Origin: Lasioglossum baleicum
Lineage: Eukaryota; Arthropoda; Insecta; Hymenoptera; Halictidae
Assembly (NCBI RefSeq): GCF_051020765.1
Contig: NC_134934.1
Location: 1,488,001 to 1,552,000, forward strand
Reading direction: 5' to 3'
DNA: 64,000 nucleotides
Positions within the stretch are counted from its first letter, which is position 1, and each line of letters opens with the position of its first letter. Made by a program: the position numbers and the translations under genes. Below are positions 24,701 to 35,600 of the stretch, one piece after another. Below the pieces are notes generated by a model. It was not told where the DNA came from. It saw nothing but the letters and a program-made list of their open reading frames with translations, and searched no databases.

Positions 24701-25890
24701 TTACGCACTTCCATCCGTGTCCTGGTCGAAACAGTGCCAATCGACGCTTCTAAATAATTGGAACACACAACAGCAATTTTATTTTATAGTACCAATTGTT
24801 TACCACTAGCTGAAACAGTGTGTACAATTTTCGTAAACTCGTAATATTCTCGATTAAAGCGATGCCTTTTTTATTGCTCGAAGTTTGAGGACATTGAGGA
24901 CATAAGATGAGACTTAAATCAGACTTTGAGCTCATCGCAGGATTCAATGATCCTTTGGTTCACCTGAAATGTATTTCTCAAATTTTTCACTATACATCAC
25001 ATCGTTAAATGAGAAAGTGCATGAGGCTGTCTAATTAAAAACGATCATGAGAAGCAAAGCTCCTTCCAATCTCGAATCAATTGATGTAGCTCAATTCCAT
25101 AACAGGTTCAAAGAATAATTCGTCGTTACAAGCAGGCGGGAATGTAACCGGTGTAACTCGGTCGCTGGTTGTCGTTCGCGGCAGTCAATCAAGAGAAACG
25201 GCACGCGTGAATCCGCGTTCCCCACTTTCCGCATTCATATTTATGTATCCCGGTGCCTCGGATTTGTAATAAAACTGCGACCGGCATTGCCGTTTTAACG
25301 AACTGCGCGCGAGCGTAACTCCATCGACCAGTCGATCCGCGTGTCAACGGACGTATGATTGTTTTCGTAATTCGCAGCTGGCCCCGGCAGCCCCGCCGCT
25401 CCGCTCACCGGTGGTTATTTACATAAACGTTGAAAATTTATTTGTTTCAGTTTATTTCGTACGCAATATCCGGCCGCGCGCGCTCGCTAGGCGGCCGACG
25501 CTTCAGGAATCGCCAAACAGGGAACACCGGCGGCTTTGTTTCGGTTTACAATTCAATTCGCAGCTGCTCCCGTCCCCGCACACCCCCGAAATCCTCCGGC
25601 GTCGAGACCCCCACTCTGGAAAACCTGATAAAATGCCACCGCGTTTATTACCATCAATTCTATATGTTTATCCGGGACATTGATTCGCGAGTTAGCGACC
25701 ACGTCACGTAGTTCATTATTACTGCGCCACTTTATCGCGGAAATCGCACGAACAGACTTTTCGCGATTCATGTGCCTCGGCTGGACCGATCTCGCGGTTA
25801 TTTGATCCCTTTGTTATGTTCGATGAATTATTAAGAGGCAAACCTAATAGTTACTCCCCGTCTGCAAACTCCCACAACCGTGTCAGGAGC
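21708..25890. other. Non-coding spacer
   Basis: No gene is recognised. A 165-codon frame at 21707-22204 starts in the (GA)n tract and has no known domain. At 22183-22214 a 15-bp unit (AAAAGGTAATAATTA) is present twice in tandem. 22220-22900 and 23440-23620 are AT-rich with no repeat structure found. 24410-24600 is CpG-rich. Confidence 0.5.
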
Positions 25891-25920
25891 TTAACCCTTT
25901 AGGGACGATGTCTGTCGTAT
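25891..25920 (+). mobile_element. Lone piggyBac-like MITE end
   Basis: TTAACCCTTTAGGGACGATG at 25891 closely matches the TIR of the intact element at 28857 (TTAACCCTTCAGGGACGACG): TTAA target site, CCCTT, then AGGGACGA. No matching inverted end was seen within about 300 bp, so it is a truncated or diverged copy. Confidence 0.45.
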
Positions 25921-26548
25921 CGACGTTGAGGAGTATTTCAAAATTGATCACAGTAAACTGCCAATTAATCGTTATCCCTCAAGAGTTACTATTCACACTA
26001 GGAAATGAAACGTGTATCTTAGACGTATGCGACACTTTTATCGCAATTCGCGCATCTCCCTGTGACAGGGCTCTAATCCGCTCGATAAACTCGAAATCGG
26101 CCGATGTTAATGCTCCAGAAGATCCGACTTGCCGCGATGCGTACTCACCGGCTGCTTCGTTTTTAACATTTCGCTGCGACGAAGACGACGACGTCGACCC
26201 CCGTGCCCTTTAAACTTTACGAGGACGTCACTCGTGAACCGGATGTTAGCGTTCCCCTGGTTTACGAGCGCCAGCGGGAAATGGTTTACACAAATGTCCT
26301 CCCGGCTGCCGTCTAACCCGACGTTTTTGACACCGTGTTCGCGAGCCAGCCGCGAATCCCATTTCTGGACCCTGTCGTTAGAGGAAAGATTGGCTATCCC
26401 GCCGTTGAGTAGATTCTTCCTTCCTCGGTGACGTAAACTCCAAGATTGCGAATTTAAAATTACAAATTGACACCTGTAAAACTCGACGCACCTTTCTGTT
26501 ATTCCCAGATAGCTTCGATACCTTTTTACACTTGTTCACAATGATGTA
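25921..26548. other. Non-coding spacer
   Basis: No gene is recognised. Frames at 25908-26213 and 26129-26431 overlap in different frames of the same strand and show no domain. Confidence 0.5.
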
Positions 26549-26615
26549 CAGTAAAGTCTTGATCAAAGAAAAATCCTCGGGTCCGTACTGTTTCTTAGAT
26601 CGTGTTGTTATTGTA
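26549..26615 (+). repeat. Dispersed repeat family B, copy 1 (pogo-like end?)
   Basis: The sequence begins CAGTAAAGTCTTGATC after a TA and continues with CCTCGGGTCCGTACTG and TTTCTTAGATCGTG. The same order of blocks occurs at 38838-38917 (plus) and 45410-45489 (minus). CAGTA(A/G)AGTCT-type starts after TA recall the termini of pogo/Tigger-like transposons, but no opposite end is visible, so the class is uncertain. Confidence 0.6.
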
Positions 26616-28856
26616 AAATCTGCTTACCCGATTTTCGGAGGTCTTCAGTTCTGTTTTGCAGGTCACTGGAAATCATCATGCTCGAAAACAAACAGATAAT
26701 TACCGCGGTTTCACGCTATCAGGTTCCGCGAAGGAATTCGCGCAAATTGAATCGCATTGTACTCGGGGGTATCATTCGAAACTATTGCGAGATAATTCCA
26801 CCGGGTCGAAACACGATTTTCCGGCGAAACAAATTATTTTTAGCGCGTTTTGCGTTGACGCTCCTCGTCACACCGTGTCTACCTTGTATCCTTTAACCGG
26901 AATAACTGAAGTCGCGACTTCAAAGCAGCTGGGTCTGTGTCGCCAACCCCTTCAACGGAAGATCCATAAATCTTAACGAACAAAACCAGTGAACGTTGTA
27001 GAATATGGAACGGCGAGCAGACAGACAGAGAGACGGACAAACGGACGGAGAGAAGCATCATGTACAACAGAACGATCACGCTTGTAACTCTCGGTTTCCA
27101 AGTGTTTCGCTTTCAGTTGCCGGGTATCGGGCTCACCACTTAACGTCAGCCTTTAAATTACTGCGGGTCGCGCGTCGCATATAGAAACGACCGGAATATA
27201 TTGTATTATCAACGTGGAATCGGTTCATTGGTTTTCCAGCCCCGGCTTCCGACATCCGATCCAATTAGTCGAACACCGAAAGCCGTTCGGAGCGGGTTGC
27301 AGTTATTACACATTTGCGCGGGGCCAAATGCGAACGAGTTTTCTCTGGCCGAGGGATTCTTTCGTCGCGTCTCGTTTTCCCGTGGAAAAATTTGCGGTGG
27401 AGAGATTCAAAGGACGGCGGAGGGAAAAGGAGAGAGAGAGAGAGAGGGAGATAGGGAGGGAGGGAAGGAGAGCGTTCCCAATCGGTTACATGCCCTGTTG
27501 CCTTTCGCTTCACGTCTGATCGCGTTTACGAGTGTCTCGCGATCCCGTTGAGCGCGTGAAAAATTGCCGCGGCCGGGAACAAGGCAGCTTTTCACCGTGA
27601 ACAATGAGCGACGTTCTAAACGTTGCTTAAAATCACCGGCGGCGGTGTGCTCGCCAAGTGCTCGCGCGATCGAGGACCGCACGTGTGCGAGCCCATCGAT
27701 CCCGTGCCAGCCCGTTTTATCCTCGCTACTCGACTTTTATGGACTTCCGTAGCCTTTATTCCCGCCGTTCGAGGATGCAGCTTTGATGTCTTTACGAGGC
27801 CGTCTCTCACCGAAATAAACGCGCCAAGAACATATGGAGACGGATCCCGAGCAACGATCGTCTTCGCTTACTTGCTCGCTGGCTCGCCTTTACAACTCGC
27901 TTACTCGCTCGCTCGCTCGATCGTACGCAGCCATTTCACGTTTATATCCAACGATATCGGCGGGGGCGCCGTTCGCTCGGAGTTAAGCGGGGTTAATCGC
28001 TTGCCGCTTCCTGTTTTCACAATCCGGCGATGGGAGAATAAGACCGAAATAGGAATTCAATGTTTGGCCACGGAGGGGGATACGCTGCTCCGCCGACGCT
28101 CGCTCGCGAGCAAACATCATCTCCCGGAAACTTACCTCCGCGACGGGGGTGAGAAGTGGTCGAACCGACGAATGTTTCATAATGGATGTTGATTCTCATC
28201 TGTGTAATGTCAAACCTTGCTACTCTGTACTCCTCGGATAACCGTTTACCGGTTCTAGGGGTGGGATCTACCCTTAAATTGATCACCGTGAGAAGCACGA
28301 TGGACGTTGGTGAAATCGAGAAGCGTTCATAATGTATTGTCACATCTTCTTTCTCTATCCTCGACTAATCCTTTAATGGCTTTAGGCGAGGGATCAACTT
28401 AAAATCATTCAATGATTAAGATGAACGATAAGTGGTCGGTTTCCAGTATATTTCGTAGTGGAAACTAACACAGACCGAGCAAAAACAAGGTATACCAATT
28501 AAAAATCCATTCAGATTATGAAACAATCGGCCAACAATTAACACGTTGCTACCATTTGCTTCCACCTCGGACCCCATACAAGCGACATTTTATTAAATAC
28601 CCCTCTTTCTCTGCAAACCCCTTTGGAACACTAAAAGGATACGAAGAAAACCTCATTAACATGCTGAATATTACGCTACTCACTACAGCAGTAAATAAAA
28701 GCGCACGCAAAATGGCGGTCGTTGGGAACACGTGACACCGTCGGCGAACTGCATTAAGGGCGTACGGTTGGGTGAATTTGTTCAGACTATCCAGTGCAGG
28801 AAAAATAGCTCTTGTTTCGAATCTCCTCGTGGAATGAATGTCTAGTTAGGACCCTA
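26616..28856. other. Non-coding spacer with GA-rich tract
   Basis: No gene is recognised. 27426-27470 is a GA/GGA-rich purine tract. Long frames at 27201-27551, 27214-27519 and 27623-28192 (189 codons, plus) overlap frames on the opposite strand and contain no known domain; the stretch from 27600 to 28000 is CpG-rich with many CTCGCT words. 28500-28730 is mixed sequence. Confidence 0.5.
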
Positions 28857-29012
28857 TTAACCCTTCAGGGACGACGACCAATTGTCAACTCCTTTCAATT
28901 ATGAAAATTATGAAAATTTTAATACAAGTGTATTGCATCTACTGATCTAATCTTCTGCAACAAATATTGAAATATACCTCAGTATGATGCACAGACGTCT
29001 CTGAAGGGTTAA
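28857..29012. mobile_element. Compact piggyBac-like MITE with TTAA target-site duplication
   Basis: TTAA flanks both sides (28857-28860 and 29009-29012). The left terminus CCCTTCAGGGACG and the reverse complement of the right terminus CCCTTCAGAGACG match at 12 of 13 bases. The 148-bp element has an AT-rich, non-coding core. TTAA duplication with CCC-starting TIRs is characteristic of the piggyBac superfamily, so it would be mobilised in trans by a piggyBac-like transposase. The ends are well preserved, suggesting a fairly recent insertion. Confidence 0.8.
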
Positions 29013-31813
29013 GAACACGAAACACCTCGGAAGACGACGGGGGAGGCAGAGTTCTGGGGTGTGCTGCGTGGTTTTATTGAAGCCTAACTAACAAGAATTC
29101 ATGGGATCCCAGCGTCTGAGCAGACGAAATTTCATTCGGTATTCAAGCGGTTCACCTACGTTCCAGCATTCGAAATCATTCCATTGAATCCCAGAGGCCG
29201 GGGCATTAATTTCCCCTACATTTCACCTGGCGCCCTCGCCCTTAAACGTCGGAACGCCCCCCGTGGCCCCCTCCGACGGTCATTAAATTTTCTTTTTCTC
29301 GGGGGCCGCGCGTCTCTTGGGCTCTCCTTCTCTCCTTTTCTCTTCACTCTCCGTGCTGCTGGGAATGGTAACGGTGTCGCATCGGGTCCAAGTATTTTAC
29401 AACGACTGTAAATAAAAGCCCGGCGCGAACTGGCGCACTTTCCCCCTTTACTACTGGCATATTATTGCCCCTTTTACGTTTTCCCCGATAGCGGGAAGTC
29501 ACGGTGTATCCAGCTGCGGCACGATCTTTCCGGCCGAGCACTCCGCTCCCGGCCAATAGTTAGAGCAATACTTCAATCGGGCCGAGGGACGTTTCTCGCG
29601 CCGCGCACTGCTTCGACCCCGGTGTACTTGTACGCGAGCGCGATTCCCGCAGCCCCTGGGCCTCCCGAGGGAAATTTAAAAAATCCCGATTCCGTGGCCT
29701 CCCGGCGCAGAAGGAAACTCGAGAAGCTGGGCACGACAACGACGACGCCATTCGTCTCACGAGGAAAGCGTAGCTTTTCAACGAACCATACATTCCTGCG
29801 CGAATAGAGAGGGGCCGAGATTTGCCGTGTCGATTATCACTCGCCGGCACTCACCGATGGAAATAAAATCCTTTAGCCGAAAGTTCGTCATGGCAAATGA
29901 CGCGAATAGATCCCCAACCGACTTTCCCCTGAACGCCCAGTTCCATTTCACCGTTCGGTGATCTCGTTAAATTCGTTTCGTGACTGATCGTATTCTTAAA
30001 AAGTTCACCGAGAGTGTGCTTCTATTCGGTCGTTTGGCTTGCCCGGGATTAGTAGTTAAGCGATTCATGGAATCATGGGGATAACGTTGTAATATTCCCC
30101 GTTTCCTGATTCCTCGATACAACTGGCTGCTGGTGGCGATCGCGTAGCCTGTTGTCGTCGGTGTCGCGATTACTCGCTGCCATTCACAAGAGGAATCTTC
30201 GGTTTCCCACGGAATGACCTGCCGCTGGCGCAACGTGTAATTGTTACAATGACACGCGGACTGCGCTATCGATCTGCATCGGGACGATCGAGCTGGAACT
30301 GCTGGCGAAATCAATTAGGGGGTGACGCGAAATTGTACGGGGCGACGAACGGTGTGGGAACTTTCGATCGGCGCTGTAGACTGATCGGTAGATTTTTCAG
30401 ATCACAGATTGATTTGCATCTGATGCATACAAATATGTATCGAACTACAAAGTGCATTGAATATCGTAAATAATTTTGGTTATTGACACAAGATTTAAAA
30501 GAATCTACTATCTTTACTGTCATTCACATCTGCTTCTAAAGGACAACAGATAAAATTTAAAGATTCCCTTTTCACTCTTTTATAACCATCGAATCGCAGC
30601 AATTTCTCAACGCTGCAACAGAACCGTTTTGCGCAAATGAGAATCGGTAAGCGGCGGATCACGCGACGATGAATAACGACGCTAAGAGCCCGCTCGTCTC
30701 ACAATTTCTTTGTCCATCAGCCGCTTAATCATCGTCCGTTTCCGGAACCAGTTGGCCCGGTTGCGTAAGTAGAAACGTGGGTACTACGTCGCGTCGGACA
30801 GGCTTGTTTCTCGTTGCTCGCACGTCGCTTCTCGCCGCCCGTTGCCCCGGCACGAACGTCTGAAATGCCTCCTCGAACGCATCGCGAAAGTGCATTACAC
30901 TGCGTCTGGAATACGCAATACGGCTGTGTCGAGGCTGGCGGCTCTGTCGCGGATATGCGGCGCACGAGCGTAGCTACACACGAGCGTAGCAAATTCGCGT
31001 CGCGAGCGAACCACGCTCCCCGGGCTAGACGAGAAACAGAGCGAGAGAGATGGAGAGAAAAGAGATGCCATAATCGTTGCGGAACTCCCGGCAAGCCATG
31101 GTCGTTTCTTCCTCCTCTTCGCCCGATTCGTTTCGCATCGCGACCTTATCCCCTTTCGGAACGATACACCTCTCCGCTACCCAATATAGCATCCACGATA
31201 CGCAAACTGCGCGAGACGCGACAAGACAGTTCTCTCTTCTCGGATACGCTTCGCCCCGTCGGATTTCCATGTGTTCTTGACGGTAATGCTGTTTTTACCG
31301 GGGCATTTAACATATCCGTGCTCGGTATCATCCCTTCGAAGATCGCATATTAGCTGGCGGTACTCGTGTTTACGCTCCGACGTGCTTCCGGCACGGCATA
31401 CTCGATTCCAGGTCCCCTGTTCCCAGATGAAACCGAGCCCGCCGTAATGGATTCGATGGAGTTGTTTCCCGGGGACATCCAAGAACACGACAGTCGCTAT
31501 TGAACCTCCTCAGTGTCGATTGAAACTTTCTTCGGGCTCCCGACCACCGGTTCTTGCAAAAATTCCATTTCCTGCAGCTGGACGGCTCGTCGAATCTAGG
31601 TGCGATCGTTCTGATTAATAATTATTTAGGTGTATTGATACTGGAGGGTTCTATGTAAGTGCAGATAACGTGATCAATTTGATGCGGGAAATGAATTTCG
31701 TCGTAGCGTCGTCTGAAATCTCGGATGTCAAGCAAAAGTACATTTAACAACCTCTCTCCATAATTTGTTTGGGCAGTTTGCAACTCGTACTGCTTTTTGT
31801 GTCAGCTTGACTA
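29013..31813. other. Non-coding spacer
   Basis: No gene is recognised. Frames at 30814-31353 (plus, 179 codons) and 30729-31094 (minus) overlap on opposite strands of CpG-rich sequence and have no domains. 29260-29360 is a pyrimidine-rich stretch. 30470-30600 is AT-rich. Confidence 0.5.
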
Positions 31814-32090
31814 TACAGGATGTGTCCGTTAAGTTATGTCACCATTTTTTAGGCATTTCCAGTAGTGCAATTGAAAAATGTTTTAGACAAAAATTTCTCA
31901 GTACTTGGTGAGCTACATGTTCGCATATTCTTAAATCTGAAAAAATGCGTTTTATCTAAAAAAGTAAAGGTCACCTTGACCTTTTTAAAAAGCACCATAT
32001 GTTTTGGACGTCATAGGATTGTTGCTGATGTCGAGACGAATTCAACAGTGTAACTTTAATAAAAAATTATTTCTTACAAAACAAAGCAAG

Positions 32091-32288
32091 TTACATTAGA
32101 TGTTCGAACTGCGATTCATCTTCTGCGATACAGAGCTCCGCTCTTTGTATTAAACTTTTCGTTGTCGCCATAATTAGGGCGCCTCGGTTTATGTTATTAT
32201 ATGCAGTTGTTATGTGATTCCGAAGTTCTTTATGGGGATATCTGCAATCTGTTGTATACGACACAACAATCAGTAATGTTCAAGAACT
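32091..32288 (-). pseudogene. Transposase C-terminal fragment inside the foldback, left arm
   Basis: Read on the minus strand, the frame contains KELRNHITTAYNNINRGAL, then MATTKSLIQRAELC, and ends ESQFEHLM before a TAA (complement at 32091-32093). ELRNRI...A..NI...L followed by RR/RA..C........FEHL is the C-terminal signature of insect Tc1/mariner-superfamily transposases. About 60 codons remain; the DNA-binding and catalytic domains are absent. The 3' side leads to the TACAGG terminus at 31814, the expected gene-to-end order. Confidence 0.7.
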
Positions 32289-32345
32289 TCGGAATCGCAT
32301 AACAACTGCATGTAATAACATAAACCGAGACGCCCTAATTTGAAC
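32278..32345 (+). pseudogene. Mirror copy of the transposase fragment, right arm
   Basis: On the plus strand the frame reads NVQELRNRITTACNNINRDA followed by L, matching the minus-strand left-arm sequence almost residue for residue. It then breaks where the right arm lacks the 58 bp encoding the next part, and rejoins near the FEHL/stop region. It shows that both arms derive from the same 3' gene end. Confidence 0.65.
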
Positions 32346-32686
32346 ATCTAATGTAACTTGCTTTGTATTGTAAGAAATAATTTTTTATTAAAGTGACGTT
32401 TGCACAAAATTTTCGAGTATGAGGTCATTTCAAGGTCATAGTGTAATACACTGTTAAATTCGTTTCGACGTCAGCAACAACTCTATGACGTCCAAAACAT
32501 ATGGTGCCATTTAAAAAAGTCAAGGTGACCTTTACTTATTTACGTAAAACGCATTTTTTCAGATTTAAGAATATGCGAACATGTAGCTCACCAAGTACTG
32601 AGAAACTTTTGTCTAAAACATATTTTAATTGCACTACTGGAAATGCCTAAAAAATGGTGACATAATTTAACGGACACACCCTGTAT

Positions 32687-35600
32687 ATTATTAAAAATCG
32701 TTATTTTTATTAATTAATATAAAATCAATTTCTTTAGAGAATATATTTTTAAAAAATTATTTCAAGATACTAAAGCTAGTGCTAAGGATTGAAACGACTA
32801 AAGCAAAATGAGTGGAACAAGACTCGAAAATAAAGTTCGAAAGCACAATGATCACCGGAGGAAAAAGTGGTTTACAGTGCGACATCTGTCCTGTATCAGT
32901 GTCGTTTCGATCTCCGATAGGTCGACTCGGAATCTCGAGAAGCAGCTAATCATTGGGGAGGGCGAGCGAAACGCGATCGAGCAAAAGCGAGTTGTTATCT
33001 CCGGTGTAGCTAGCGAATGCATCGAGTGCACCAGGAGAGAGAGGGTTGTACGGGTAGTGCATCGATCGCAGCTCTTGGGCGATAAAATTTTATTCGGGCA
33101 GCGTGCATGTGGGTCGAGCAAGGTCGGACAACGAAAAAACGCTAGACAGCCAGGGGTAAATAAATTTAAGACTGGCTTGTTCCCTGCCGTCAGCCGGTTT
33201 TCGGTCCACTCTCGGTCCACGGGAAACCGGGTGGATTCTTTTACTGCCGCGACTTTACGAGAGCTCGACGCGACGCGCGCTCCGGGTTCCCTCGATTACC
33301 GATCGAACACGCTTTTTATGCGGCCGAGAGCGTCGCGGCTAGTGAATGCAAAGTGCTCGCCTCCGCTATCCGCCTTCAATTTTCGTGTCCCTGATATAAC
33401 AATAAAAATATGCCAATAAAAGGACCCGGTCTCCCGTATCCCCCGGCAAATGGAAAAATCTGCGGGATATCGACTACGTAACACGCGGAGCCAGCCATAA
33501 TAACTACCGGGGTCGGTCAATAAGTAGGTTACACCTTTCCTCCGGCTTCTGTTCGGAAGTTTCATGCATTTGCATTTTAAAATCGGACATTTCATATGCA
33601 ACAACCTAATAAATAGCCACGGTTCGAATAAATTGAGAAAATTGAACTTGCACTGATTGTCTCCTGAGCTCTTCGCGCGTACCTCTCTTGAAACAAAAAT
33701 TGCAGGAGGAGAATAACTCGGTTATTGATCGACCCTTTATTTACTGGACCATTCGGACAATTTCATTTTTCATCGTGATACCGTTCCCGGCGCGGAGATT
33801 TCGATGCAATAGAGCGATCGTCTATTGGTCGAGGAAACGGTGACCTCTTGAACGGCATTCGACCAGAGCTCAGGCATTTCGTTCCCAGCGAATTAATCTA
33901 CGTTGATGGTCCTGCGGCACTTGACGGACAGACGGACAGCAGAATTAAAATGCGCCACTTCGAGTGGCTCTGGACGAGTGCACCACTTGACCGGGATACA
34001 GAGACAGAGCGCAGCAGCGGAACGGCAGTTCGCGTCACGGCAGAGTCAACAGCATCGAACGACAAGTTCTGCTATCCTACGTTCGCCGATTGATTAGCGA
34101 CAGTGCTACCGAAAACACTGGTTCCCCGATGAAATTGGATAACGGTCGGTGGCTGTATCTTCCAGATATATACATATAGAATCGAGCATGAACAATGTGA
34201 ATTTGAACTGCGGCTGCCATTTTGTCGGGGTGCATTAGCGCACTCTTTGACATGCGAGCTGGACCGGATTCGATGGTTCGCTCATGGAATATGGGTGAGT
34301 ATTTTTACTTTCTAAAGAAGGCGACGATAAATCGTTTGACTTTGTTATGTTATCTTGACCAAATTACTAAAAATAAAAGAAGACATATAATCGCATCGAA
34401 CTTCCAGCTTTCGAGATCGTCAGGGAAAATGTTCATCCCGCGTAAAAAAAAGCCTAGCAGCGAGCTAATAATTACCGGGCTATTTAGCACGGAAAGGGTT
34501 AACGGGGGATTAGCGTCGACGGGACGACGAGGGGCCAATTGAAGGAGCACAGTTGGGCACCTGTCTCGGCGTCGGAGCACCCTGAAAATGTCAAAGGTAG
34601 CGCAAACAACAACGGGATAATTTGCCGGGCACTCGTCCGCGTAATTCGTTTACCCTTAATTCCTCATTGAGCCGAGTCGTGTCTATTATTCCAGGCGCAT
34701 CTCCCGTGCCCGGGGACTTTGTTTCGCATTTACCCTCTCGTTGCTGTAGCTGGCCCCGGTTTACCGTCCAGTAGCGTGGCGTGGCTTGGCTCGGCGTGCC
34801 GTGGCATGGTGTGGTGTGGTGTGGCGCGGCGCCGCGAGCTGCAGTACATTTTACGGTTGGCTAGCCAGTAATGCAGTAATTAACGTTTCTTTCATGTACT
34901 CTTTTGCTTTCACCGCTTTAAACCAGCTGCGTCCCGCGGCCTGTGTGCGTAAGACCCGCGTTCCCTTGCTGCTGTCCACCGTATCTTGCGCTCGCGTATA
35001 CACACACACATACACGCTGAACACATGAACACCGATTTTCTACATACACGTACAAGGACCTAGAGTATTTACAGAGACAAGAGTACATTCAACCTTTTCC
35101 CCCCGACTATTTTCACCCTTGTTCTCCTGCCCAAGCAAAGACCCCCGGCGGTGCGCGCCGCCCTTCGCGTCCCCGCCCCTTTCCGTCCAGTTGAAAAAAT
35201 AATTACCCCATAAGCCGGACCGTTTCCGCTGGCTCCGTGGACACGCATTCCGCCTCGCGTCTACCAGAGAAATCTGACGGCCAGAGAACCATACAACGGG
35301 GACCGGGGCGTGGGCCAGCCGCCCTTGACTATCTTTCAGCGAACTGGTCAGCTAGGGGTGGCATGACCTCTCCAAGGGTGGATTATGTGTAAAATAGTAT
35401 TTAGGTGTGCAGGATATCCTGCAGACTGTGTACGATTCTGTTACCACACGTCTAAACGGTGTAGGCTGGGTAACACCAAACGCGAGAAGAATTGAATACA
35501 GTCTACGATCTAAAGTAACAATCACGATTCTTCCGGGCACAACGAGCATCCAAAGGAGTCTATACCTCTGCATTGACTATTCATCTTGAGGTTCTAGCAC

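Larger units (their letters stand above)
31814..32686. mobile_element. Large foldback (inverted-duplication) Tc1/mariner-type element
   Basis: The 873-bp segment is one long imperfect palindrome. The left end TACAGGATGTGTCCGTTAAG and the reverse complement of the right end TACAGGGTGTGTCCGTTAAA agree closely, both next to TA, and complementarity runs through most of each arm to a centre near 32255. The left arm holds about 58 bp (roughly 32108-32165) absent from the right; the right arm holds about 50 bp (around 32400-32450) absent from the left. Each arm contains the 3' end of a transposase gene. So this is two 3' ends of one element joined head to head, not an ordinary internally deleted copy. 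Confidence 0.85.

Noticed and set aside
27623..28192. 189-codon plus-strand frame
   Set aside because: Minus-strand frames cover the same DNA; Ser/Leu/Ala-rich stretch comes from CTCGCT words.
31966..31984. AGGTCACCTTGACCT palindrome as a hormone response element
   Set aside because: It is part of the transposon-derived foldback arm and has IR3 spacing, not the IR1 of a typical ecdysone response element.
32808..33419. 203-codon plus-strand frame
   Set aside because: Overlapped by a 122-codon minus frame; composition driven by CpG-rich sequence; no known motif.
34222..34300. Possible first exon ending at a strong splice donor (GTGAGT at 34295)
   Set aside because: A single donor-like hexamer is common by chance; no acceptor, conserved peptide or promoter context supports it.
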